A stretch of 64,000 bases of DNA from Roseburia sp. (lineage in GTDB: Bacteria > Bacillota > Clostridia > Lachnospirales > Lachnospiraceae), in contig JAHZFL010000004.1 of assembly GCA_019421345.1 (NCBI GenBank), positions 62,001 to 126,000 on the forward strand, in the 5' to 3' direction. Below, piece after piece: positions 1-9,055 of the stretch (positions are counted from its first letter, which is position 1; every line of letters begins with the position of its first letter). A program made the position numbers and the translations under genes. The notes beneath the pieces are model-generated. The model had not been told where the DNA came from. It was given only the letters and a program-made list of their open reading frames with translations, and made no database searches.

Positions 1-1198
1 CGATCTCTCGGTTTGAACCGCTCTTATATGCGCCGATATTGATCAAATCCTCCGCGTCGCTGTACGTTGCAAGTACATTTTTGAGCTTCCCTGCAAGCTC
101 CTTATGCTCATTCGTTGCGATCGAGCTCATAACACGGGAAATACTCTGCAAAATATCGATCGCGGGATAATGATTCTTATGTCCAAGCTTTCTGGAAAGC
201 ATAATATGACCGTCCAGAATACTTCTCGCCGTATCGGTGATCGGTTCATTAAAATCATCGCCGTCAACAAGGACCGTGTAAAGTCCGGTAATAGACCCCT
301 TATCCGAAGTACCCGCACGCTCTAAGAGCTTTGGCATCTCCGAATAAACGCTCGGCGGATAGCCCCTCGTCACCGGAGGCTCGCCGGAGGCAAGTCCGAT
401 TTCCCGCTGTGCCATTGAAAAACGCGTCAGAGAGTCCATCATCAGCAGGACGTCCTTGCCCTGATCCCTGAAATACTCCGCGATCGCCGTCGCCGTCTTT
501 GCCGCCTTATTACGGATGAGCGCCGGCTTATCCGAGGTTGCCACGACAACGACGGAACGGCGCATTCCTTCTTCTCCGAGATCCCGCTCCACGAACTCCC
601 TTACCTCTCTGCCTCGCTCTCCGATCAGCGCGATGACATTAATATCCGCCTTTGTATTTCTCGCAAACATACCAAGCAGCGTACTCTTACCGACACCCGA
701 ACCGGCAAATATACCGATTCGCTGTCCCTTTCCGACCGTAATCAGACCGTCGACTGCCTTTACGCCGAGCGGAAGCACTTCGTCGATGATCTTCCTGCTC
801 ATAGGGTCCGGCGGCTGCGCCTCCACCGGATATTCGACGCCTCTTTTGAGTACGGCGCCGTCGGTTGGTCTGCCGATTCCGTCCAGCGTGTGACCAAGCA
901 GCTCCTCACCCGCCAGAATCGTCAGCGGATGCCCCGTATTCTCAACCATACAGCCGACACCGATACCCTCGACATTGTCAAAGGGCATCAAAAGCAGCCG
1001 CTTGTCACGGAAGCCTACAACCTCCGCCAGCACGGAGTTCCCCTTTTCCTCGTCAATAACGATACGGCACAGATCGTTTAGCTTTGCCTTGGGACCGACC
1101 GATTCTATCGTCAGACCTACAATCTTTGTCACCTTACCAAGACTTGTAAAATAGTTCTTTTCTCCAAGCTGTAAATATTTTTCATAGGTTTGCGTCAT
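1..1198 (-). CDS. fliI: Flagellar export ATPase FliI (3' end cut by window edge)
   Basis: FliI is the F1-like ATPase of the flagellar type III export apparatus and energises export of rod, hook and filament subunits at the cytoplasmic face. The reading frame starts at the ATG at 1198 behind GGAGATAACT and stays open to base 1, giving 399 residues of a family that is usually about 440 long, so the C-terminus lies outside the window. I read a Walker A P-loop GSGVGKST near residues 166-173, the RNKAAKTATAIAEYFRDQG stretch and the catalytic-domain sequence LLMMDSLTRFSMAQREIGL. It follows fliH by 43 bases and is the last visible gene of the flgB-fliI operon. Confidence 0.97.
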   Translation of the reverse strand, partial: MTQTYEKYLQLGEKNYFTSLGKVTKIVGLTIESVGPKAKLNDLCRIVIDEEKGNSVLAEVVGFRDKRLLLMPFDNVEGIGVGCMVENTGHPLTILAGEELLGHTLDGIGRPTDGAVLKRGVEYPVEAQPPDPMSRKIIDEVLPLGVKAVDGLITVGKGQRIGIFAGSGVGKSTLLGMFARNTKADINVIALIGERGREVREFVERDLGEEGMRRSVVVVATSDKPALIRNKAAKTATAIAEYFRDQGKDVLLMMDSLTRFSMAQREIGLASGEPPVTRGYPPSVYSEMPKLLERAGTSDKGSITGLYTVLVDGDDFNEPITDTARSILDGHIMLSRKLGHKNHYPAIDILQSISRVMSSIATNEHKELAGKLKNVLATYSDAEDLINIGAYKSGSNREI

Positions 1199-1241
1199 AG
1201 TTATCTCCATTCCAACGCACAGCGCTGCCGCCATGCCCGCC

Positions 1242-2024
1242 TTAGGAGCATAATGCTCGAATATCCTCGCTTAAATTCTTAAGCTGTGTCTTAAGACCAC
1301 AGTCAAATACGCCGGAATCTGTCTCTATGATGCAGTCATTCTCCTCCATGCGGGGATCGCCTATGACTTCAAGCTCCACATCATGTCCGACATGATTTAA
1401 GATTTCTTCCTTGCTGCTCTCCAAAAAGGAAACCTGTCCTTCCGCGACCTTAATGCGGAAATGCTTCTCTCCCTCTATATTTAAAACAGCACGGTCGGTC
1501 AAATACAGCAGCAGCTCCTTCTTGTGTGCAAATGCGACGCCAAAGACCTTCTCAAAAGCAGGTACGATCGCGTCGATCAGCTCATGCTCCATGGAATCCC
1601 GCTTACTCCGGTAATCCTCCTCAAGCGCCTGAAGCCGGCTGTCATAATCCTCCTGCATCGCTTGTGACTTTTCCGCAAACTCCTCCTGCAGTTGGTTCTG
1701 ACCCGCCTCGTAGCCCTGACTGCGCGCAGTGTCCTCAATCTCTCTGACACGCTCATTCGCCTGAGCGACAAGCTCGTCCGCTTCGGCATTCGCCTCGGCA
1801 AGAATCCTCTCCGCCTCCTCTTTTGCCAGAGCAACATGATCGATCTCCGGCTCGGAGGGTTCTGTGTCCCCGCCGGCAAACAAGGCTTCCTCATTTTCCG
1901 GCATTTGCTGCATCATCTGCGGCGGGTTTTTCTTTAAATATTCCATCATCCGCTCATTGGAATCAATCACACGGGCGTCAGATGTCACGGTCTGTACCGA
2001 CCATGGCTTAAACAGATTAGACAA
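1242..2024 (-). CDS. fliH: Flagellar assembly protein FliH
   Basis: FliH is the FliI-binding regulator and stator of the export ATPase. The protein has a charged, Ala/Glu-rich central coiled coil (about residues 70-150) and a C-terminal globular part, as FliH/YscL proteins do. An ATG at 2069 is possible but lies 53 bases inside fliG. I prefer the TTG at 2024: it is preceded by GGAGGTGA at a spacing of 8, overlaps the fliG stop, and gives the N-terminus (M)SNLFKPW. That predicts 260 residues. Translational coupling to fliG is likely. The family is recognised from order, length and coiled coil more than from strict motifs. Confidence 0.9.
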   Translation of the reverse strand: MSNLFKPWSVQTVTSDARVIDSNERMMEYLKKNPPQMMQQMPENEEALFAGGDTEPSEPEIDHVALAKEEAERILAEANAEADELVAQANERVREIEDTARSQGYEAGQNQLQEEFAEKSQAMQEDYDSRLQALEEDYRSKRDSMEHELIDAIVPAFEKVFGVAFAHKKELLLYLTDRAVLNIEGEKHFRIKVAEGQVSFLESSKEEILNHVGHDVELEVIGDPRMEENDCIIETDSGVFDCGLKTQLKNLSEDIRALCS

Positions 2025-3027
2025 CGATCTCGTCACCTCCGCCTCTGGAGATAACAATCTCACCTGCATCCTCTAGCTTACGGATCACGCTGACAATCTT
2101 CTGCTGTGCTTCCTCAACATCCTTCATACGCACAGGTCCCATAAACTCCATGTCCTCCTTGATCATAGCAGACAGACGCTTGGAGAGATTCTTGAAGATA
2201 ACGTTCTGAACCTCCTCATTGGCAGCCTTAAGCGCAATACCCAGATCCGAATTGTCCACATCGCGGAGTACACGCTGGATCGCACGGTCGTCGAGAAGAA
2301 GAATATCCTCGAATACGAACATCTTCTTGCGGATCTCGTCCGCAAGCTCCGGCTCCTCGATCTCCAGAGATTCCATAATATGCTTCTCGGTCGAACGGTC
2401 TACGGTATTTAAGATATTTACGATCGCATCTACGCCGCCAACGATCGTGTAGTCCTGGTTGACCAGTGAAGAAAGCTTGCGTTCGAGCACGCGCTCCACC
2501 TCCTTGATAACATCCGGAGACGTACGATCCATCATCGCGATACGCTTTGCCACATCCGCTTGTTTCTCCGGCGGAAGTGCGCCCAATACCATTGACGCCT
2601 GTGCCGGAGTCAGATAGGAAAGAATCATCGCAATCGTCTGCGGATGCTCGTCCTGGATAAAGTTTAACAACTGGCTCGGATCTGTTTTTCGTACAAACTC
2701 GAACGGTCTTACCTGAAGCGATGCCGTCAGTCTTGTAATGACCTCCTGCGCCTTCTCGCTTCCGAGCGCCTTATCAAGCAGATCCTTCGCATATCCGATA
2801 CCGCCCTCGGCAATGTACTGCTGTGCGAGGCATATCTGATAAAATTCATTCAAAACATCTTCCTTCACATCAGGAGAGATACTTCTTGTATTTGCAATCT
2901 CAAGTGTCAGTTCTTCGATTTCGTCCTCTTTCAGGTGACGAAAAATCTCTGCGGAACGCTCCGGTCCCAATGCGATCAACAGAATCGCCGCTTTTTGGAC
3001 TCCTGAAAAATTTCCATCCTTTGTCAT
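2017..3027 (-). CDS. fliG: Flagellar motor switch protein FliG
   Basis: FliG is the C-ring protein that meets the stators and generates torque. The 336-residue length is normal for the family. Seen in the sequence are the N-terminal FliF-binding domain (GVQKAAILLIALGPE near residue 10), the middle-domain EHPQ motif (EHPQTIAMILSYL, about residue 128) and the C-terminal torque domain with the charged helix region FEDILLLDDRAIQRVLRDVD. The start has a GGAGTGGG ribosome binding site. It lies 3 bases after fliF and overlaps the proposed fliH TTG start, consistent with tight coupling of the switch and export genes. Confidence 0.97.
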   Translation of the reverse strand: MTKDGNFSGVQKAAILLIALGPERSAEIFRHLKEDEIEELTLEIANTRSISPDVKEDVLNEFYQICLAQQYIAEGGIGYAKDLLDKALGSEKAQEVITRLTASLQVRPFEFVRKTDPSQLLNFIQDEHPQTIAMILSYLTPAQASMVLGALPPEKQADVAKRIAMMDRTSPDVIKEVERVLERKLSSLVNQDYTIVGGVDAIVNILNTVDRSTEKHIMESLEIEEPELADEIRKKMFVFEDILLLDDRAIQRVLRDVDNSDLGIALKAANEEVQNVIFKNLSKRLSAMIKEDMEFMGPVRMKDVEEAQQKIVSVIRKLEDAGEIVISRGGGDEIVV

Positions 3028-3030
3028 AAA

Positions 3031-4635
3031 CTATTCCCACTCCTCATTCAGCCAGTTTCGCAACAGCGATGCAGCCGCTTCTGGATTTTCTTCCACAAAT
3101 TTTTCAATCAACAGCCTGATCTCAGACTTTTCATTGTACCCGATGTCCTCAAGGGTTTCCTGATTCTCCTTCGCAGAAGCCAGCAGGCTCTCCACGGAAA
3201 GTTCCTCCTCCAGCTCTGTATCTCTGTCCTTTCTCGTGCTGCGGAATACCACATAGCCGAGCAGAAGCAGGATCAGCACTGCCAGGATGATCTGAAGATA
3301 ATCAGAAACCGTACGCTTTCCGGTCGAATACTGGAAGATCGGCTCGTCATAAGCAAGGATGCTGATATTCTCCACCGGAAATCCGGTCGCGTTCGCAATC
3401 ATCTCATAACGGTCTTCCGCCACTTCCTTCTGTACCGGCTCGCTGTTTGCCGCAATGTACTCCTCAAAGGTCATGTCGTCAAGTTCACCTGCTCTGCGCA
3501 ACGTGTCCTCATCGTAAATCACATAATCCTTTAATACGATTGCAATCGAGGAATTGTCATAATTGACCTTACCGGTCGCCGCGGTACGATCCGTCACCTT
3601 CTCGTTATTCTGATACTTCGTCGTGGTATCCGTAACGTTCGTCTCGTTATAGGCGTTGTCCTCGATCACATAGGTCGGCGTATCATCGTTTGCATCCGTA
3701 CCCGGAACTGCCGCCGCCCCACCGATACTCTGGGACTCATAGGCACTCTGCTCACCGATCATACCGTTGGTCTGTCCCTCCGGCGCAAAGAATTCCCGCT
3801 GCGTCTCGCGATACTGGTCAAAGTCCATATCCAGCTTTGTCGCAACCTCTGCATGGTCATAAAGACCGGAGCCTACAAGCACATCCTTGACCTCGCTCTT
3901 GACCATATTTTCTGTCTTAGCGCGCAGTGAAAGCTGTGTGCTCGCTGTCCCAACCGCCGTATCTGTATCTGCTCCCGAATAGAGCACGTTGGAATCCGAA
4001 TCTAAGATCAGAACGTTATCTGTCGTATCGTTTCCAAGCTGTGTCGCTATGTACTGGGCAAGCCCGTATGCCTGCTCCTCCGCCATTTCCGATGATAAGG
4101 AAAGAATGACTGCCGCATACGCATCCTGCTCACGCGCAAGAATCGTACCGTCATCATACGGAATATCAAGCGTCACCGACGCTTCCTCCACGTTTGAGAG
4201 TGTCTCAAGCTGCTCTGCAAAATGCTCCTCCATATACAGCTTGTACAGCTTCGTCTTATCTGCCTCTGTCGAACTGAATCCGCCCTCAAAAACCTTTTCG
4301 ATAGCAAATCCCTGTGTTGGGATGCTGTTCCTTCCGAGAAGGATCGCTGCCGTGCCCTCATATTTCTCATCTACATAGAAGGTAAGCCCGTCCTGCGACA
4401 TCTCGTAAGGGACGCCCTCGTCTCCGTCCAAAAGCTCCTTGACCTCACCCGCCTGTGCGGTATTTTCACACTGGATCAGCGTAACCATTGTCGGCGTACT
4501 GACAACGAATGCCAGTATCGCAAGCGCCAGCACAACCGTCGCGGCAACACTCCCCAGAAGCACCTTTTGCTTCGTACTAAACTTCTTCCACCATTCCGTG
4601 ATACGTTCCCAAATTTTTTGCACTTGTTCCGGCAT
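3031..4635 (-). CDS. fliF: Flagellar MS-ring protein FliF
   Basis: FliF forms the membrane MS ring on which the motor and export gate assemble. There are two transmembrane segments, one near residues 20-45 (LLGSVAATVVLALAILAFVV) and one near residue 440 (LQIILAVLILLLLGYVVF), flanking a large extracytoplasmic part with the secretin-like ring-building motifs. The C-terminal tail (NPEAAASLLRNWLNEE) is the FliG-binding segment. I start at the ATG at 4635 (MPEQVQKIWERITEWW, 534 residues) because GGAG lies 9 bases upstream. An ATG five codons earlier (4650) has only a weak site. It follows fliE closely. Confidence 0.96.
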   Translation of the reverse strand: MPEQVQKIWERITEWWKKFSTKQKVLLGSVAATVVLALAILAFVVSTPTMVTLIQCENTAQAGEVKELLDGDEGVPYEMSQDGLTFYVDEKYEGTAAILLGRNSIPTQGFAIEKVFEGGFSSTEADKTKLYKLYMEEHFAEQLETLSNVEEASVTLDIPYDDGTILAREQDAYAAVILSLSSEMAEEQAYGLAQYIATQLGNDTTDNVLILDSDSNVLYSGADTDTAVGTASTQLSLRAKTENMVKSEVKDVLVGSGLYDHAEVATKLDMDFDQYRETQREFFAPEGQTNGMIGEQSAYESQSIGGAAAVPGTDANDDTPTYVIEDNAYNETNVTDTTTKYQNNEKVTDRTAATGKVNYDNSSIAIVLKDYVIYDEDTLRRAGELDDMTFEEYIAANSEPVQKEVAEDRYEMIANATGFPVENISILAYDEPIFQYSTGKRTVSDYLQIILAVLILLLLGYVVFRSTRKDRDTELEEELSVESLLASAKENQETLEDIGYNEKSEIRLLIEKFVEENPEAAASLLRNWLNEEWE

Positions 4636-4657
4636 TTTTCCTGACTCCATTCACTCA

Positions 4658-4972
4658 CTAAATCTGCATATTCATAATTTCGCGATAAGCCTCTATCGCC
4701 TTATCCCGAATCGCAACCGTATACTGCAGCGCCTGTGTCGCCTTCGCAGCCGCGATCTGCATATCATGCGGATTGTCCGCCTCACCCAGCGCAAACCGCA
4801 CCTTCTGTGCCTGCGCGTCGTTCTGCAGCGTATTCGTTTCGTTTAAGACATTCATCGCAGAAGCGAGCACGGAATCAAAATTCTCCGTTATCTCATCCGC
4901 AAGCAGCGTATTCTGCGCGACAGCGTCCATATAATCTGTCGATAAAATTCCTGACAATGAACTAATATCCAT
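4658..4972 (-). CDS. fliE: Flagellar hook-basal body protein FliE
   Basis: FliE is the small adaptor that joins the MS ring to the proximal rod and is among the first export substrates. At 104 residues it has the usual length. The C-terminal half with PHDMQIAAAKATQALQYTVA and IRDKAIEAYREIMNMQI matches the conserved FliE end. An AAGGGGGTAAGGAA ribosome binding site precedes the ATG. It sits between flgC and fliF, the position it occupies in Bacillus and Clostridia. Confidence 0.95.
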   Translation of the reverse strand: MDISSLSGILSTDYMDAVAQNTLLADEITENFDSVLASAMNVLNETNTLQNDAQAQKVRFALGEADNPHDMQIAAAKATQALQYTVAIRDKAIEAYREIMNMQI

Positions 4973-4993
4973 TTCCTTACCCCCTTTTCCGTA

Positions 4994-5434
4994 TTATTGT
5001 CCGATTTTAAGCGCCGCCTGCACCATGCTCTTGCTTGCGTTAAACGCAGTCGTATTCGCCTCGTAGGCTCTTGTGGTGTCAATCAGGTTCGTCATCTCCG
5101 TGACTGTGTTCACATTCGGATAAGCAACATATCCGTTCTCATCCGCATCCGGATGCGCCGGATCGTACTGCATCAGAAAATCGGTCTCCACATCATCGCG
5201 CACCGATGTCACCTTCACACCGTTGCCGACAGCTCTTGCCCGCGCCGTCTCATAATAACGGCTAAACGGTGTCAGCCCGCGCTCGGCAAAGGTAACGACC
5301 TTGCGGCGGTACGGCGTTCCGTCCTCTGTACGCGTCGTATTCACGTTCGCAATGTTCTGCGCGATCGTATCCATACGGAAACGCTCTGCGGTCATGCCGC
5401 TTGCGCTGATGTCAAATGATTGAAACAATCCCAT
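4994..5434 (-). CDS. flgC: Flagellar basal-body rod protein FlgC
   Basis: FlgC is a proximal rod subunit exported by the flagellar type III system. The N-terminus FDISASGMTAERFRMDTIAQ followed by NIANVNTTRT is the rod/hook family signature, and the C-terminus NLIDTTRAYEANTTAFNASK is also typical. Its 146-residue length is standard. The start is preceded by AAAGGGGGAACTGACAC. It lies 15 bases downstream of flgB. Confidence 0.97.
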   Translation of the reverse strand: MGLFQSFDISASGMTAERFRMDTIAQNIANVNTTRTEDGTPYRRKVVTFAERGLTPFSRYYETARARAVGNGVKVTSVRDDVETDFLMQYDPAHPDADENGYVAYPNVNTVTEMTNLIDTTRAYEANTTAFNASKSMVQAALKIGQ

Positions 5435-5449
5435 GTGTCAGTTCCCCCT

Positions 5450-5845
5450 TTATTTCAATACAACCTTCATTCGGCTGAATTCTTCATTGATCGCGGTCGT
5501 AAGCATCTCATAGCGAAGCTGTTCGCTCGCAAGCTCCGACTGCTCCGTATCTACGTCCACATTATTCCGGTCAAGACGATACGAATAGTTCGCATGATCC
5601 GTATAAGGCGAAACAGAAAGTCCGCTCAAATCACGATTCAAGGCACGCACCTTCTTATCTAACGATCCAAATTTCGAGCTCCCAAGCTCCTTTTTCAAAA
5701 CAGAGGCAAAATCCACATCCTGCCTCTTATAGCCCGGCGTATCTACGTTGGCAATATTGTTTGTAATCAGCGTCTCACGCATCCAGCTTGCGTCTGCAGC
5801 CTTGTCCATAAGATTGATATAATCAAATGCGTTTGTCGTTATCAT
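5450..5845 (-). CDS. flgB: Flagellar basal-body rod protein FlgB
   Basis: FlgB is a proximal rod protein. The 131-residue product carries the N-terminal motif ITNNIANVDTPGYKRQDVDF and a C-terminal helix LRYEMLTTAINEEFSRMKVV that resembles those of other rod proteins. It is the first gene of the flagellar operon. The ribosome binding site is AAAGGGGAGCGTT, and a SigA-type promoter (5891-5918) and the codY terminator lie immediately upstream. This is the same gene junction (codY then flgB) as in Bacillus. Confidence 0.97.
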   Translation of the reverse strand: MITTNAFDYINLMDKAADASWMRETLITNNIANVDTPGYKRQDVDFASVLKKELGSSKFGSLDKKVRALNRDLSGLSVSPYTDHANYSYRLDRNNVDVDTEQSELASEQLRYEMLTTAINEEFSRMKVVLK

Positions 5846-5890
5846 AACGCTCCCCTTTCGTTATCGTCAATTTTCACCATTTATCTCTAT

Positions 5891-5918
5891 ATTATAACTC
5901 ATTTTGTCATAAAAGCAA
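5891..5918 (-). promoter_or_regulatory. Probable SigA promoter of the flgB-fliI operon
   Basis: On the minus strand TTGCTT is followed after 16 bases by TATAAT, about 45-70 bases upstream of the flgB ATG and downstream of the codY terminator. The -10 matches consensus and the -35 is moderate. It is the only good promoter I see ahead of the flagellar genes. Confidence 0.6.
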
Positions 5919-5972
5919 TCAATTTTGTAAACTTTTTATATAATATTGTAATATTTTGTCGTTTTCCCAGCG

Positions 5973-6030
5973 AAAAAAGGAGGGTAAAACCGCAAAGCCT
6001 GTGCCCGTGCGGGTTTTACCCCTTCCTTTA
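5973..6030 (-). terminator. Rho-independent terminator of codY
   Basis: On the minus strand a long stem (GGAAGGGGTAAAACCCGC pairing with GCGGTTTTACCCTCC) is followed by TTTTTT. It lies 35 bases after the codY stop and before the flagellar promoter, so it separates the codY and flagellar transcripts. Confidence 0.85.
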
Positions 6031-6064
6031 TAATTTTTTAAAATTTTTATTTTCTGTTTATCTT

Positions 6065-6850
6065 TTATTCATTTTTCTGATTTTCCTTTTTGAGCCTGTC
6101 CAGCTCATCAAAGACAACCTCATTTAAAACCTTAATGTAAGTCCCCTTCATGCCGGACGATCGTGATTCGATGACACCTGCGCTCTCAAATTTACGGAGT
6201 GCATTGACGATCACGGAACGCGTGATCCCGACACGGTCGGCAATCTTGCTCGCAACAAGGATGCCCTCTCTGCCGTCCATCTCCTCAAAAATATGCGTAA
6301 TCGCCTCAAGCTCCGAAAAGGACAGCGTGCTGATCGCCGATTTTACGATCTGCACCTTGCGGTTCTCCTCCGCATTCTCCTCATTGACGGAGCGCATCAT
6401 CTCAAGACCCACCACCGTCGTTCCGTACTCGCTTAAAATAATATCATCGATATCATAGGTTCTGCCCTGACGGTAGACAAACAGCGTGCCAAGACGCTCT
6501 CCGGCAATATCGATCGGCGTAATGATCGCCGTATATTCCTCCACGCCGTCCGTAAACCCAAGCGTTTCCAGATTTACATTTTCCTTTGTCGAGAGGATGC
6601 CAAGCAGACGCTCGTTCAGCAGCGGATCGATAAAGCCTCCTACCTCGTCTGCGATCAGCTCCTTCATCTCTAAGACGTCCGCCCGCATCGCCGTGCCGAG
6701 TACTTTTCCTTTTCTGCTGATCACAAGAATATTGGATTCGAGAATCTCTCTGAGCACATCGCAGATGTCGTTGAAAATAACCTTGGACGAGCTGTTGTTG
6801 TGAAGTAATTTATTGATCTTTCTGGTTTTGTCTAATAACTGAACACTCAT
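6065..6850 (-). CDS. codY: GTP-sensing global repressor CodY
   Basis: CodY represses nitrogen, amino-acid and stationary-phase genes when GTP and branched-chain amino acids are plentiful. The protein begins MSVQLLDKTRKINKLLH, has an N-terminal GAF ligand domain and ends in a winged helix-turn-helix (ASKIADRVGITRSVIVNALR and the GMKGTYIKVLNE wing). I use the ATG at 6850 (261 residues, family about 259), preceded by GGGAGG. The frame opens 16 codons earlier at 6898, but that start would lie upstream of the transcription start expected from the promoter at 6897-6925. It sits between topA and flgB. Confidence 0.97.
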   Translation of the reverse strand: MSVQLLDKTRKINKLLHNNSSSKVIFNDICDVLREILESNILVISRKGKVLGTAMRADVLEMKELIADEVGGFIDPLLNERLLGILSTKENVNLETLGFTDGVEEYTAIITPIDIAGERLGTLFVYRQGRTYDIDDIILSEYGTTVVGLEMMRSVNEENAEENRKVQIVKSAISTLSFSELEAITHIFEEMDGREGILVASKIADRVGITRSVIVNALRKFESAGVIESRSSGMKGTYIKVLNEVVFDELDRLKKENQKNE

Positions 6851-6896
6851 CGCCGTGCCTCCCGCCTGATCCAAACAAGTTTTCGTGCTGCTTTTC

Positions 6897-6925
6897 ATTT
6901 TAGCATGTCAATTCGGAAAATTCAA
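6897..6925 (-). promoter_or_regulatory. Probable codY promoter
   Basis: On the minus strand TTGAAT, a 17-base spacer and TAAAAT lie about 45-75 bases upstream of the codY ATG. The spacer contains AATTTTCCGAATT, a partial match to the CodY box (AATTTTCWGAAAATT). Autoregulation is possible but the match is weak. Confidence 0.55.
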
Positions 6926-6957
6926 TATTTCCGCAATATTTAACACGAATTTTCCAA

Positions 6958-9042
6958 CTATTTTTCTTCGTCCCCCTTTTCTCTCTCCTCAAAATAACCG
7001 CACTGCTCCGATGCGCAGACAACCTTATTCCCCTTGATGACCATATAGCCGCCGCACTTTGGACATTTTTTCTCCACCGGTCTTGACCAGCTCATGAAAT
7101 CACATGCGGGATTATCCTCACAGCCGAAATATTTTCTTCCCTTTTTCGTTTTCCGCAGCACAAGCTCCTTACCGCATTTGGGGCAGGAAACGCCGATCTT
7201 CTCCAGATACGGCTTGGTATTGCGGCACTCAGGAAAGCCCGGACACGCCAGGAATTTGCCGTGCGGTCCGTACTTTACGACCATGTTGCGCCCGCACAGA
7301 TCGCAGATAACATCGGAAACCTCATCCTCGATCTTAACCTTTTCCAGCTCCTTTTGCGCGACCTGAACCGCCGCGTCAAGGTCCGGATAGAAATTGCGCA
7401 CAACTGTTTTCCAGCCGACCCTTCCCTCGCCCACACCGTCAAGCAAAGACTCCATATTTGCCGTAAAATGCTCGTCTACGATACTCGGAAAGGATTCCTT
7501 CATGATCTGGTTGACGACCTCGCCAAGCTCGGTCACATAAAGATTTTTCGCTTCCTTTACGATATAGCGGCGCCCCAGCAGCGTCGTGATCGTCGGCGAA
7601 TAGGTGCTCGGACGCCCAATGCCAAGCTCCTCCAATGCCTTAACAAGCGAAGCCTCCGTATAGTGTGCCGGCGGCTGCGTAAAATGCTGCTTTTCTTCAA
7701 AGCTCTCCAAAGACAGTTTCGTGTCCTCATCGATCGCCTTCAGCAAAACATTATTTTCTTCCTTCTCATCCTCATCGCTCGTATACACCGCCATAAAGCC
7801 CTCAAAGGCAAGCTTGGAGGCGGATACATGGAAACGGTATTCCCCCGCGCCGATGTGCACGCTCGTCGTCTCATAGATAGCCGAAGTCATCCGGCTCGCC
7901 GCAAAGCGTTTCCAGATCAGTTGGTAGAGACGGAATTGGTCTCTGGAAAGTGATTCCTTGACCAAGACAGGCGTACGCCCAATATCGGAGGGTCGGATCG
8001 CCTCATGCGCATCCTGTATTTTTGCGCCCCCCTTTTTCTCTGCCGTGCGTGTAGCGGCAAACGTCTCGCCGTAATGCTCTCCGATATATGCCCTTGCCTG
8101 CGCATCCGCTTCCTCTGAAATACGAACGGAATCCGTTCTTAAATAAGTAATCAGACCGACCGTTCCCTGTCCTTTAATATCGACGCCCTCATAGAGCTGC
8201 TGCGCGATCCGCATCGTCTTGGAAATCGGGAAATTCAATACCTTTGAAGCCTCCTGCTGAAGCGTACTCGTGGTAAACGGCAGCGGCGCTTTTTTCACAC
8301 GCTCTCCCTTTTTGACCTCAAGAACCACGAAACGCTCCTGCCCAAGCGCCTTCGTGATGTGCTCCAGCTCCTCCTTAGACCGGATGGCGAGCTTGCCCTT
8401 TTCATTTCCGTGGAATTTTGCGATCAGCGGCTTTTTCTCTCCGGGAATGGAAAGCACCGCATCCAGACTCCAGTATTCCTCCGGTATAAAAGCCCCGATC
8501 TCCTCCTCCCTGTCACAGATGATGCGCAACGCCACAGACTGCACGCGCCCGGCGCTTAAGCCGCGCTTTACCTTTGCCCAAAGCACAGGACTGATCTCGT
8601 AGCCGACCATACGATCCAAAATTCTTCTCGTCTGCTGTGCGTCCACAAGATTCATATCAATATCGCGCGGCTCTTTTAAAGAAGCCTTAACGGCATTCTG
8701 CGTAATCTCATTAAAGCTGATGCGCCTGACATTCTTTCCTTCCAGCTTGAGTGCCTGACTTAAATGCCATGAGATTGCTTCTCCCTCACGGTCGGGGTCG
8801 GTTGCGAGATATACCTTGTCCGCCTTCTTCACCTCTTTGCGAAGCTTTGCAAGGACGTCCCCTTTTCCACGGATGGTGATGTACTTCGGCTCAAAATCGT
8901 GTGCAATATCGATTCCCATCTGGCTTTTGGGCAGATCCCTGACATGTCCGTTCGATGCGACCACCTCATAATTTTTTCCCAAAAACTTCTTGATTGTTTT
9001 TACCTTCGCCGGCGACTCTACGATCACAAGGTATTTTGCCAT
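6958..9042 (-). CDS. topA: DNA topoisomerase I (type IA)
   Basis: TopA relaxes negative supercoils by a 5'-phosphotyrosine nick. The 694-residue protein starts with a TOPRIM domain (MAKYLVIVESPAKVKTI, DPDREGE at residues 82-88). The active-site motif GLITYLRTDS contains catalytic Tyr near residue 300. The C-terminus has three tetra-cysteine zinc ribbons (starting CDLCGRN, CPKCGKE and CPKCGGY). The start has an AAAGGAGAGAGAGGA-type site. It lies 13 bases after dprA and upstream of codY, as in Bacillus. Confidence 0.98.
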   Translation of the reverse strand: MAKYLVIVESPAKVKTIKKFLGKNYEVVASNGHVRDLPKSQMGIDIAHDFEPKYITIRGKGDVLAKLRKEVKKADKVYLATDPDREGEAISWHLSQALKLEGKNVRRISFNEITQNAVKASLKEPRDIDMNLVDAQQTRRILDRMVGYEISPVLWAKVKRGLSAGRVQSVALRIICDREEEIGAFIPEEYWSLDAVLSIPGEKKPLIAKFHGNEKGKLAIRSKEELEHITKALGQERFVVLEVKKGERVKKAPLPFTTSTLQQEASKVLNFPISKTMRIAQQLYEGVDIKGQGTVGLITYLRTDSVRISEEADAQARAYIGEHYGETFAATRTAEKKGGAKIQDAHEAIRPSDIGRTPVLVKESLSRDQFRLYQLIWKRFAASRMTSAIYETTSVHIGAGEYRFHVSASKLAFEGFMAVYTSDEDEKEENNVLLKAIDEDTKLSLESFEEKQHFTQPPAHYTEASLVKALEELGIGRPSTYSPTITTLLGRRYIVKEAKNLYVTELGEVVNQIMKESFPSIVDEHFTANMESLLDGVGEGRVGWKTVVRNFYPDLDAAVQVAQKELEKVKIEDEVSDVICDLCGRNMVVKYGPHGKFLACPGFPECRNTKPYLEKIGVSCPKCGKELVLRKTKKGRKYFGCEDNPACDFMSWSRPVEKKCPKCGGYMVIKGNKVVCASEQCGYFEEREKGDEEK

Positions 9043-9055
9043 TCCTCTCTCTCCT

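Noticed and set aside
6903..6925. Confident CodY box at the codY promoter
   Set aside because: Only one half-site matches well; about five of fifteen positions differ, so it is mentioned only as a possibility under the promoter entry.
7261..7953. A 230-codon plus-strand frame
   Set aside because: Antisense to topA, without ribosome binding site or domain.
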